DNA of 64,000 bases from Vreelandella lionensis (GTDB taxonomy: Bacteria; Pseudomonadota; Gammaproteobacteria; Pseudomonadales; Halomonadaceae): positions 62,001 to 126,000 of the forward strand of contig NZ_MWVI01000099.1 in NCBI RefSeq assembly GCF_002087295.1, in the 5' to 3' direction. Shown piece after piece: positions 27,534-36,577 of the stretch; within the stretch, counting starts at the first letter, position 1; the number at the start of each line of letters is the position of its first letter. The notes under the pieces are model-generated. The model saw nothing but the letters and a program-made list of their open reading frames with translations, searched no databases and had not been told where the DNA came from. The position numbers and the translations under genes are program-made.

Positions 27534-29977
27534 ATGAACTTTCTCGCTAATCCTTTGCTTACCACCAATGCGCTTGCTGCTCCTTGGTTTGTGTCATCGA
27601 ATGATTCCGCGGCGTTACCGGGCGGTGAAGCTCTCGCTAGCATGATGGACCCTTTTGGGTTTGGTCGTGCCGCGGTTAGCTACTGGCGTGACAGTGTAGA
27701 GCGCAACATCCTTTATTGGGATGTCATGCGCGAGCGCGGCAACCAGTATCTCGAACACATGGAGCAAACGAAGCCCAATGTGCTCGGCTTTGAAACCGAG
27801 GTGTTAGTGGATGGCCGTACGCTGCCTAATCCGACTAACTATGAGTTACTGCGGGTATTGCCGCCTAAGAATAGCCAGATTGACCCACAAAAACGCCCCT
27901 TTGTCGTTATTGACCCGCGTGCAGGCCATGGCCCTGGTATCGGCGGTTTTAAGCCTGATAGCGAACTCGGTGTCGCGCTAAAAGCGGGCCATCCCTGCTA
28001 TTTTATCGGCTTTTTACCTTTCCCTGAGCCAGGCCGAACGGTGGAAGATGTGGTGGAGTCGGAAGTGGCCTTTTTGCGCCACGTGATTGCGCTACACCCG
28101 GAAACCACTGAAAAACCGATGGTGGTTGGTAACTGCCAAGCGGGCTGGCAAATCATGATGGCCGCCGCCCTTGAGCCTGAAGTATTTGGGCCAATCTTAA
28201 TCGCTGGTGCACCGCTCTCTTATTGGGCTGGCGAGCATGGCAAGGCGCCCATGCGTTATACCGGCGGTATGACAGGGGGAAGTTGGATCACTGCGTTGAC
28301 CAGTGATATCGGCAACGGCCTATTTGATGGGGCGTGGCTGGTTCAGAACTTTGAGGGCCTCAACCCGGCTAATAACTACTGGGAAAAGCAGTACCACCTG
28401 TATGCCAATATTGATACCGAGTCCAAACGCTATTTAGAGTTTGAACGCTGGTGGGGTGGTCATGTGGTGCTGGGCGGTAATGAGATCCAGTACATTGTCG
28501 ATAACTTATTTGTCGGCAATCGTCTTTCTACGGCGCAACTGGTTACCCGCGATGGACGGCGTATTGATCTGCGTAATGTACGCTCGCCTGTGGTGGTGTT
28601 TTGCTCACGGGGGGACGATATTACGCCACCGCCTCAGGCCCTGGGGTGGATTCGTGATCTGTACGCGGGCGAAGAGGATATCATTGCGAATGAGCAGACG
28701 ATTATTTACTGCTTGCATGATACCACTGGGCACCTGGGAATCTTCGTATCTGGCAGTGTTTCCCGCAAAGAGCACTCCGAATTTACGGCGAACATGGACT
28801 ACATCGATGTGATGCCGCCAGGGCTGTACGAAACGACGAGATTTCTCACGCCGACGAACACACAGACACCGAGCTGATTGAGCGTGACTATCTGCTGGAA
28901 TTTGCGCCGCGCAACTTCGAAGAGCTTGATCGTGACGTGATGCATCAGCCGGAGGATGATCGTCGCTTCGCCACCGTTGCCCGCATCTCTGAAATTAACC
29001 TGGGGTTTTATCGTCTCTACGTGCAGCCGTGGATACAGTCCATCATGACGCCCGAGGCGGCGCGCTGGATACGGCGTATGCACCCCATTCGCCTGGGCTA
29101 CAAGCTCATGTCAGACCGTAACCCGCTGACGGTGCCGCTACCGGTTATGGCCGACTACGTGCGCCGCCATCGTCAGCCGGTGGAGCAGGACAACATATTT
29201 AAAGCGCTAGAGCTCATGGCATCTGATCAAATTGTAGTGAGCCTGAATGCGTGGCGTGACCTGCGCGATAGCTCAACCGAGCGCCTGTTTATGGATATTT
29301 ATGGTCAACCGCTGCTCCAGGCCGCTGTTGGCTTGTACGGGGATGCCCATGTACATCGCCGCCGTCCTGGCGCAGAGCCTGAGCACCGTCGCTTTATTGA
29401 AAACCGCCAAAATGAGCTGCGTCATAAAATTGCTCAGGGTGGCCCTCATGAAGCCGTGATGCGTTCAGTGATCTATGTGCTAGGTGGCGCACCGGCCACC
29501 GATGAGCGTAACTTTAAGCGCCTACGCGCCTCTCGGGCGGAGCTTGAACCCAGCACCTCCTTGAGCGAATTTAAGCGCCTAGTGCGTGAGCAGTTCTTTA
29601 TTTTGAAGCTTGATCGTGAGCAGGCGCTTAATACGTTGCCGGAGCTATTAAAAGGGCAAACCGGTGAAGAGATAGATAACTATATTAGCCACTTAGAGCA
29701 TGTCTTTGCCGCTAGCGGTGAGTTAACTGAACATGCCGCTAACCGGTTTGACCAAGTAAAAGCGTTGTTTGATAAAGCGCGTCCGGCTGCCTTGGCGGCG
29801 CCAGCCCCTGAAACAGCGCCCACACCTGACTCCACTGCGGCTACAGCGGAAATAGCAGCCGAAGCGAGTAACACGGTAACGGCTGAAAAGGCCCAGGAAT
29901 CATCGGTAGAGGCGCCAAAGAAAAAGCCAGCCACCCGGCCGGCTGGGCAGCGCAGAAGCTCGCCCCGTAAGCGTTAG
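27534..29977 (+). CDS. DUF3141 family alpha/beta-hydrolase-like protein (one frameshift)
   Basis: The joined protein is ~814 residues. The first ~435 carry an alpha/beta-hydrolase core resembling PHA synthase-like proteins: VIDPRAGHGPGIGGFKPDSE, VVGNCQAGWQIMMAAALEPE (nucleophile-elbow position reads GNCQAG, with Cys), PLSYWAGEHGKAPMRYTGGM, VFCSRGDDITPPPQALGWI and HDTTGHLGIFVSG. The frame breaks at ~28835 after GLYET; one missing G continues it as DEISHADEHTDTELIERDYL. The second half is helical, ending in an Ala/Pro/Thr-rich linker and basic KKKPATRPAGQRRSSPRKR tail. GGGAGA precedes the ATG at 27534. The function is not established; a link to polyhydroxyalkanoate or acyl metabolism is inference. 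Confidence 0.8.
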
Positions 29978-29999
29978 ATAAAGTTGCTAAGACGCCTTC

Positions 30000-30025
30000 G
30001 CCCCCGCTTTTTAGCGGGGGCTTTT
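30000..30025 (+). terminator. Intrinsic terminator after the DUF3141 gene
   Basis: GCCCCCGCT, TTTT loop and AGCGGGGGC followed by TTTT: a 9-bp G+C-rich stem with a T run, 23 bp after the stop codon. The following ~270 bp up to topA contain no gene I can support. Confidence 0.88.
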
Positions 30026-30298
30026 GCATTGATAGGCGGCTATTTGGGTTGCCGAGTGCCGAGCGGCAGTCTAGTGTCTAGCTACCCTGATGCAAAAAAG
30101 CATCGTAAAACGCACCGCGCCGCTAATGCGTTGTTGTTAGTGTTCGCTTAGCTCCCTAAGAGGCGGTTGCTACTAGCGCTTAATCAAGGGCTGGGGTAGG
30201 GTAGGCGCATTTTTCTCATGGTCGCCAAGCACAAATTGAGGCGGCAACGTATTCAGAGCATGGGCGATAGCGCCTGGGCAATAGAAAAGTGGAGCACT

Positions 30299-32924
30299 AT
30301 GGGCAAGTCACTGGTCATCGTCGAATCGCCCGCGAAAGCGAAGACGATTAATAAATATCGCGGCAACGATTTCATCGTCAAGTCGAGCGTGGGTCACATC
30401 CGTGACCTGCCGACCAGCGGCTCAGGTAAGGCAGCCTCCGACCCAAAGGAGCGCGCTCGCCAGGCCGCGGCAACGCGTAAGATGTCGGCGGAAGAGAAGG
30501 CGGAGTATAAAAAGCGCAAGGCCCACGACCAGCTTATTCGGCGCATGGGCATTGACCCTGATAACGGCTGGGAAGCGCGCTATGAAGTGCTTCCTGGTAA
30601 AGAGAAGGTGGTGGCTGAATTAAAGAAGCTGGCTGAGAAAGCCGACGCCGTCTACCTCGCGACGGATTTGGACCGCGAAGGGGAGGCTATCGCCTGGCAC
30701 CTGCGCGAGACCATTGGTGGCGATGACAGCCGCTACAAGCGTGTGGTGTTCAACGAAATTACCAAAAACGCCATTCAAGATGCTTTCAAAGCCCCCGGCG
30801 TTCTTAACATTCCCCGTGTAGAAGCCCAACAGGCGCGCCGCTTTCTGGACCGCGTCGTCGGTTTTATGCTTTCACCGCTGCTGTGGGCCAAGATTGCTCG
30901 CGGGCTTTCCGCTGGCGCGTTCAGTCTGTCGCGGTGCGTTTGATTGTTGAGCGTGAGCGCGAAATCCGAGCATTTATCCCAGAAGAGTTTTGGGATGTGC
31001 ATGCAGATCTTTTTTCTCCTGACGGCGAGCTGGTGCGTTTTGCCCTGGCGCGTCAGGATGGTAAGCCGTTTCGCCCCACGTCAGAAAAAGACACTCTGGC
31101 GCGCATTGAGCAGCTGCGCAAAGCCAAGCTGTCGATTACTTCGCGTGAAGATAAGCCCACCAGCTCTAAACCGACCGCGCCGTTTATCACCTCTACGCTT
31201 CAGCAGGCAGCCAGCGGCCGATTAGGGTTTTCGGTGAAGAAGACCATGACCATGGCCCAGCGGCTTTATGAAGCGGGCTACATCACCTATATGCGTACCG
31301 ACTCCACCAACCTATCTAAAGACGCGGTGGAGAGTGTCCGTTCGTTTATTGGTGATGAGTATGGTGCGCGCTATTTGCATGAGTCGCCTAATCGATACAG
31401 CAGCAAAGAGAGTGCTCAAGAAGCGCACGAAGCCATCCGGCCCTCTAGCGTCGAGCGCAAAGCGACTGACTTGGCAGGTATGGAGCGTGACGCAGAACGC
31501 CTCTACGAGCTTATTTGGCGGCAATTTGTGGCGTGTCAGATGACTCCGGCCGAATACCTCTCCAGCACGCTCAGTTTGGAAGTAGATGGCTACGACCTGC
31601 GTGCCAAAGGCCGCGTGCTGAAATTTGATGGTTACACCCGGGTAATGAAGCGGACGGGCAAAAACGAAGATCAAAGCCTCCCTGACTTGCCGACGGGCAC
31701 GGCAATGCAGCTAGAAAAACTCGACCCTCAGCAGCATTTTACCAAGCCGCCCGCGCGCTACACCGAAGCCAGCTTGGTCAAAGAACTAGAGAAGCAGGGC
31801 ATTGGCCGCCCCTCCACCTACGCATCGATTATTTCGACTATCCAAGATCGTGTCTACTTGAAGCTGGCGAGCCGCCGTTTTTATGCCGAAAAATTGGGCG
31901 ATATCGTCACAGAGCGGTTGAAAGAGTCCTTCCCTGACTTAATGGACTACTCCTTCACCGCCCGCATGGAGGACAGCCTTGATGAAGTGGCTGAAGGCGA
32001 GCGCAATTGGCAGGCGCTGCTTGATGCCTTCTACGATGAGTTCCGCATGGAGCTGATGAAGGCTGAAAGCGAGGAGGGCATGCGTCCGAATCAGCCGGTG
32101 CCGACTGATATCTCCTCCCCAGCTGTGGCCGAAAAATGCAGATTCGAACCGCCTCTACCGGCGTGTTTTTGGGCTGCAGCGGCTACAACTTGCCGCCTAA
32201 AGAACGCTGCAAAACCACCATTGACCTGATTCCTGGTGAAGAGGCCGTGGCGGAAGACGCGGGCGAAGAAGCGGAAACCAATGCCCTACGTGCCAAACGT
32301 CGCTGCCCGAAATGCGGCACGGCGATGGATAACTACCTGATTGACGAAACTCGTAAGCTTCATATTTGTGGCAACAGCCCAGACTGTGACGGTTACGAAG
32401 TAGAGAGCGGCAAGTTCAAGATTAAAGGCTACGATGGCCCGGTCATTGAGTGCGATAAGTGCGGCTCCGAGATGCAGCTACACTCTGGCCGATTTGGCAA
32501 ATACTTTGGCTGCACCAACAGCGAGTGTAAAAACACCCGCAAGCTGCTGCGCAGTGGTGAAGTCGCGCCGCCGAAGATGGACCCGATTCCCATGCCCGAA
32601 CTTGCCTGCCAAAAGATGGAAGATCATTACGTGTTACGGGATGGCGCTAGTGGCTTGTTCCTGGCTGCTAGTAAGTTCCCAAAAAATCGTGAAACCCGCC
32701 CGCCGCTGGTTAAAGAGCTGAAAGCTCACGCTGACGAGCTGCCGGAGAAGTATCACTTTATTCTCAAAGCACCCAGTGAAGACCCGGATGGCCGCCCTGC
32801 GCAAATTCGCTTCTCGCGTAAAAACAAAGAACAGTACGTGATGACAGACGAAGAGGGCAAAGCGACCGGCTGGAAGGCGACCTTTGAAGGCGGCAAATGG
32901 CATGTGGAGGATAAGCGCAAGTGA
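30299..32924 (+). CDS. topA: DNA topoisomerase I (two frameshifts)
   Basis: Relaxes negatively supercoiled DNA. TOPRIM residues: [18 protein letters not shown] and [20 protein letters not shown] (DxDxE). The active tyrosine lies in [19 protein letters not shown]-terminal zinc ribbons: [14 protein letters not shown] and [20 protein letters not shown]. The frame breaks at ~30916 (one C missing; [19 protein letters not shown] resumes) and at ~32116 (one G missing; the first zinc-ribbon segment [16 protein letters not shown] resumes). With both repaired, 875 residues, normal. Loss of an essential gene twice is implausible, so these are probably base-calling errors. ATG 30299 follows GGAG. Confidence 0.93.
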
Positions 32925-33382
32925 GCCCACGTTCGCGTACCAATCAACTGCTGTATCAGGCCGAGCTGCTGGTCGGCCTGCCGGTTGGCGATGATGAGCA
33001 TGCGCCAGTGCGGCAAATGGCCATAGAGGAAAGTGCGTTGGCGCTGTTTGAGCTGGCGCTTGGCTCGCTGCTAAAAGAAGTCACGGAACACGCGCGGTTG
33101 AATAGCCATGACTGGCGGGAGCTACTCGCCAGTGACGGCCCCGATGTGGCAGAGCTGCAGCGGCTACGCGATGCCATGCAGCAGCCGGAAAGCTGGCTTT
33201 ACTGGCTGGTGGGGCAGCTAGAGAAGCTGCACAGTGATGATGGTGCTGCGCGTCGCGCTGTGCAAAATCCTTCTATGATTGCGGTAGGTAGCCAGTTGAC
33301 GTTAGCCGAGCAACTGTTAGAGAGCCTCCAAGCGGCTAAGCGTGATATTGCCTCGCTACGGGAGACAAGCCAGGAGTGGTAG
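32921..33382 (+). CDS. DUF6586-like hypothetical protein
   Basis: A 153-residue, all-helical, cytosolic protein ([53 protein letters not shown]). It resembles the small conserved proteins found immediately after topA in pseudomonads and halomonads, annotated DUF6586. The GTG start overlaps the topA stop (GTGA), indicating translational coupling. No catalytic motif is visible; the function is unknown. Confidence 0.75.
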   Translation: MSPRSRTNQLLYQAELLVGLPVGDDEHAPVRQMAIEESALALFELALGSLLKEVTEHARLNSHDWRELLASDGPDVAELQRLRDAMQQPESWLYWLVGQLEKLHSDDGAARRAVQNPSMIAVGSQLTLAEQLLESLQAAKRDIASLRETSQEW

Positions 33383-33507
33383 TCCAGCGGCAGTGCGGTG
33401 GTGATAGAGGGAGAGGTTGCCAATAGCGTCTGGTTGCTTACTCTGATAGGTTGAAATGTGCCTATTCGTCACCACGTTGTATGGAAACAACGATACAGGA
33501 GACACGG

Positions 33508-33972
33508 ATGCGCTATAACCAAGTCAAAGATCTCATTGAGTGGGCAACGGGTTATCATGGCCGCATGGCGCGCCAATACAGCGCTGGCGCAGAACAAGCC
33601 GAGCATGAGCGCCTAGCCATGGCGCTCACCTACCTAGCCGATAGCGAGCTAAAGATGAAAACAGGGCTTGAGGCGCTGTTTCACGATGGCTCGGATCATC
33701 ATGAAGTGTTAGAAATATGGTTTGACGATTCAAGCGACTTCCCCCAGCCCCCTGAGCTTGATGCTCTGGCAAAGCAGAGCGTGGCAGGTTCGATTGATGA
33801 GCTAACCGAAACAGCGGTAGAGTCCCATCGTAAGTTGCAAAGCCTTTATGAACATCGCGCTTCTCGGGCCAAAATTGAGCCCGAGGAGACGTTTTTTAGC
33901 GCATTGGCAGAAGGTCATAATGCAGAAGCTCGCAAGCTAGTCGCGAGCATGCAGGAGTTTGACGATATTTAG
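33508..33972 (+). CDS. Hypothetical helical protein
   Basis: 154 residues from MRYNQVKDLIEWATGYHGRM; CAGGAG lies upstream of this ATG, so the in-frame extension to 33451 is not used. The sequence is acidic and helical with His/Glu-rich positions (GYHGRMARQYSAGAEQAEHE, EALFHDGSDHHEVLEIWFDD) that recall ferritin-like or hemerythrin-like bundles, but I cannot align a metal-ligand set. Codon use matches neighbours. Flanked by gaps of ~125 and ~155 bp. Function unknown. Confidence 0.65.
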   Translation: MRYNQVKDLIEWATGYHGRMARQYSAGAEQAEHERLAMALTYLADSELKMKTGLEALFHDGSDHHEVLEIWFDDSSDFPQPPELDALAKQSVAGSIDELTETAVESHRKLQSLYEHRASRAKIEPEETFFSALAEGHNAEARKLVASMQEFDDI

Positions 33973-34128
33973 TGATCGTTGAATTAAAGTTTGTTTCAGT
34001 GCTGCTCGTTATTCTGAACGCTAATTTGATGGTCGAAACGCTGACAATAGCTGTGTGAATAAGGTATAACAGCCGCCACTAATGCGTCCTCGGCCTAGCC
34101 ACACTGGCCTGTATTTGAGAGCAAAATA

Positions 34129-34758
34129 ATGTCTGTGAACCGTCGCCGATTTTTGGCGTTGGCACTGGGCTGGCCAGCAGTGGCTAGCGCAACTGCTACA
34201 AGCGCTGTGAATGATTATGAGCCAACCGATTTGGTTGAGACGCTGCTTTCTCGCGCTGCTGTGCCACGCCACAGTAGTGAGTTGTGGGTGCTAATTGACG
34301 ATAAAGAGGCAACGCTGACCATTTTTCGCGGGAATGCGCTGGTAGAGCGTTTTGCGCCTATTTCATTGGGGCGCGGTGGCGCAAAAACCCAGCGAATTCG
34401 CGGCGATAACGTTACACCGCTGGGCGAATTCAGAGTTAATCGATTTAATTTCGAAAGCCAGTGGCATATCTTTATTGGTATCGATTATCCTACGCCACCT
34501 CACGCACGTATGGCGCTTGAAAAAGGTATATACTCCCAAGCGGATTACGAGGCCTATTTTGACCACTACCGGCGTTATGGCTCGCCCCCGCAGAATACTG
34601 CGTTGGGTGGCGCTATTGGGATTCACGGAGTTGGCGGCGGTGATCCAGAGATCCATGGTAGCTTCCACTGGACCCAAGGGTGTGTGGCAGTCACCAATGA
34701 ACAGATCGCACGTGTGGCCGAATTAGTAGATGTTGGCACACGCGTGGTGATCCGCTAG
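34129..34758 (+). CDS. L,D-transpeptidase (YkuD domain), exported
   Basis: 209 residues with an export signal whose N terminus is twin-arginine-like (MSVNRRRFLALALGWPAVAS). The YkuD domain spans residues ~45-209: ELWVLIDDKEATLTIFRGNA, RIRGDNVTPLGEFRVNRFNF, GGAIGIHGVGGGDPEIHGSF and the catalytic block HWTQGCVAVTNEQIARVAEL, where Cys follows QG in place of the common SxGC. It probably forms L,D-crosslinks or attaches lipoprotein to diaminopimelate. It lies next to an Lpp-like gene and a second L,D-transpeptidase, which supports the attachment role. Confidence 0.88.
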   Translation: MSVNRRRFLALALGWPAVASATATSAVNDYEPTDLVETLLSRAAVPRHSSELWVLIDDKEATLTIFRGNALVERFAPISLGRGGAKTQRIRGDNVTPLGEFRVNRFNFESQWHIFIGIDYPTPPHARMALEKGIYSQADYEAYFDHYRRYGSPPQNTALGGAIGIHGVGGGDPEIHGSFHWTQGCVAVTNEQIARVAELVDVGTRVVIR

Positions 34759-34836
34759 GCTTGTGTTGTTGAAGGAAGTTCTAGGTTTTAAATATGTGGC
34801 TATAGACAACCGCTGTGGTCTATTATAAAACAGCGT

Positions 34837-34864
34837 TTGACTTGCGTGCCTTGGTGCGTAACCC
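34837..34864 (+). promoter_or_regulatory. Possible sigma-70 promoter of lpp
   Basis: TTGACT (34837-34842) and TAACCC (34859-34864) are 16 bp apart, upstream of the lipoprotein gene. The -35 is good and the -10 poor. A small hairpin ACCTGC/GCAGGT (34888-34902) lies in the predicted leader. Tentative only. Confidence 0.3.
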
Positions 34865-34982
34865 TGGTACAAGTCGCTGTAAAGAACCTGCACCGCAGGT
34901 AGACAAATTTAAGCTAACGCTTTAGCCTTATTTTTTGTCATACCCTTAACGTAGTACCCAAGGAAGACTCAAGGAGAACACT

Positions 34983-35246
34983 ATGACTCTGAAGACTGCT
35001 CTGAAGATGACTGCCGCTGCCGCTTCTCTGGCAATCCTGGCTGGCTGTGCTTCTACCAGCGCTCTGGAAGAAGTTCGCATGACTGCTGAATCTGCACAGG
35101 CTGATGCCGCAGAAGCACGCAGCATGGCTTCACAAGCTCTGAACACTGCAAACCAAGCTCAGCGCGACGCGCAAGCTGCTCTGCAGATGTCTGAGCAGAA
35201 CCGTGAAGAAATGAACCGCATGTTCCAGCGTTCCATGCAGAAGTAA
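34983..35246 (+). CDS. Lpp/OprI-like major outer-membrane lipoprotein
   Basis: 87 residues with a lipoprotein signal (MTLKTALKMTAAAASLAILA then GC at residue 21-22). After the lipidated Cys comes a heptad-like Ala-rich helix (EVRMTAESAQADAAEARSMA, SQALNTANQAQRDAQAALQM), as in OprI/Lpp trimeric coiled coils. It ends in lysine (RSMQK), the residue that L,D-transpeptidases join to peptidoglycan in E. coli Lpp. A strong AAGGAGA precedes the ATG, codon use is highly biased, and a strong terminator follows, as for an abundant protein. Confidence 0.9.
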   Translation: MTLKTALKMTAAAASLAILAGCASTSALEEVRMTAESAQADAAEARSMASQALNTANQAQRDAQAALQMSEQNREEMNRMFQRSMQK

Positions 35247-35299
35247 TTCTGCTTGGGCCACCGAGCATGATGCATGTTCGGTGGTCGCTGTAGATGTGA

Positions 35300-35326
35300 A
35301 AAACCCCGCCTCGGCGGGGTTTTTTG
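35300..35326 (+). terminator. Intrinsic terminator after lpp
   Basis: AACCCCGCC/GGCGGGGTT hairpin followed by a run of six T. The A run on the other side could also let it act on the minus-strand L,D-transpeptidase transcript, whose stop is 20 bp away. Confidence 0.9.
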
Positions 35327-35345
35327 TTGCCTAGCGCTTTACGCG

Positions 35346-36479
35346 TTAAGCGTCGCCTTCAACTCGAACGGTCGTGGAAAGCTCGACACCTTCCAAAATC
35401 CCCTCTAGCTGCTGAGTGGGCTGCGGCTCGGGTTCCGGCTCAGGGGCGGGTGCTTGCGGGCCATATAGCGCCACAAAGCGGCCGTCTGGTGCTTCCACCC
35501 CGCGTTTGACCTGCTCGTAATCCACTTCTGCTTTAATCTTCTGCCAGTTCGCTGACCCGCTCAATGGCATTAAGCAGCGGCTCAAAGTTGCCTACGTTCT
35601 CTTCCAGCTGAGGGTAGGATTGCACAAACAGTGTGCCGTCTGCCGCCCAGCCTGCTTTAAAAGGCGCATCCATCAGGTCTACCTTAGTGCCGCTTGGCAG
35701 GCGTTCATACAGCGACTCGATATCTTCTGGGTACATGCGGATACAGCCGCGGCTAACACGCATACCTACGCCGTCAGGGCGGTTGGTGCCATGAATCAGA
35801 TAACTAGGCATGGCCAGCAGAATGGCGTGGCGGCCCAGGGGGTTATCTGGCCCGGCCGGTACGATAGAAGGCGCAGGATCGCCGCGCTCTGCAGCCTCGC
35901 GACGCATCGAGGCCGGCGGTGCCCAAGCGGGGTCTTTTACCTTAACGGTGGTGCGGGTGATGCCCACTGGGGTGGCGAACTCTTCACGACCCACGCTAAC
36001 CGGATAGGTTTCAACAATGCCTGGGTTATCGGCGGGGAGTAATAAAGGCGCAGCTCGGAAAGGTTAACAACCACGCCTTCACGCGGCGCGGGGGGTAGAA
36101 TATAGCGCGCAGGGATCACTACCTCGGTGCCTTTACCCGGTACCCATAAGCTAACGTCTGGGTTCGCCATGCGAATCTCTTCGTAGCCAATATTATGGCG
36201 ACGAGCGATGTCGATAAGCGTCTCTTCGGGGTTCTCCACCGTAACGGTGTAGTACTCACCAATAATGTCGCCGTGCTCGGGTAGTCGGAAGTGGCCGCGC
36301 GGTAGTTCCTGCGCCTCAGCAACTTGCTCTGCACTAGCAGTGGCGTCGTCAGTAATCGCCGCAGTGCTTTCGGCCTGCTCGGCCGACGGCTGTGCATAAA
36401 CGGGGCCCACAAGGCTCGCTGCCAGCAGAACTGCCAGGCTGGTAGGTCCCCAACGGGTAATGTTCTTACGAATGTTCAT
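35346..36479 (-). CDS. LysM-containing L,D-transpeptidase, ErfK/YbiS type (two frameshifts)
   Basis: Periplasmic enzyme of the ErfK/YbiS class that links outer-membrane lipoprotein or peptidoglycan stems. Signal peptide MNIRKNITRWGPTSLAVLLA to PVYAQ; LysM domain YYTVTVENPEETLIDIARRH with NIGYEEIRMANPDVSLWVPG; then the YkuD domain with VNLSELRLYYY, GRHAILLAMPSYLIHGTN and the catalytic GVGMRVSRGCIRMYPEDIES (HGTN, SRGC). The frame breaks at ~36037 (one T missing on the plus strand) and ~35551 (net +1), restoring the tail WQKIKAEVDYEQVKRG and a Pro/Glu-rich end. ~377 residues. Convergent with lpp, its likely substrate. Confidence 0.88.
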
Positions 36480-36577
36480 GGTCGATCCTAATCAATGTAT
36501 GCACTGCTGGTACGCATGGTAATGGGCAGCGATGCGTTACCGATATGTGCTGCTTAATGACAAGTTTGCCCCAAGGT

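Noticed and set aside
28835..28850. Two separate genes at the DUF3141 locus, or programmed frameshifting
   Set aside because: There is no slippery heptamer or start site for the second half, and one added G joins the halves as in full-length relatives. It fits the window-wide indel pattern.
34760..34980. tRNA or small RNA gene upstream of lpp
   Set aside because: No cloverleaf or CCA-like end; only a possible promoter and a small leader hairpin are visible.
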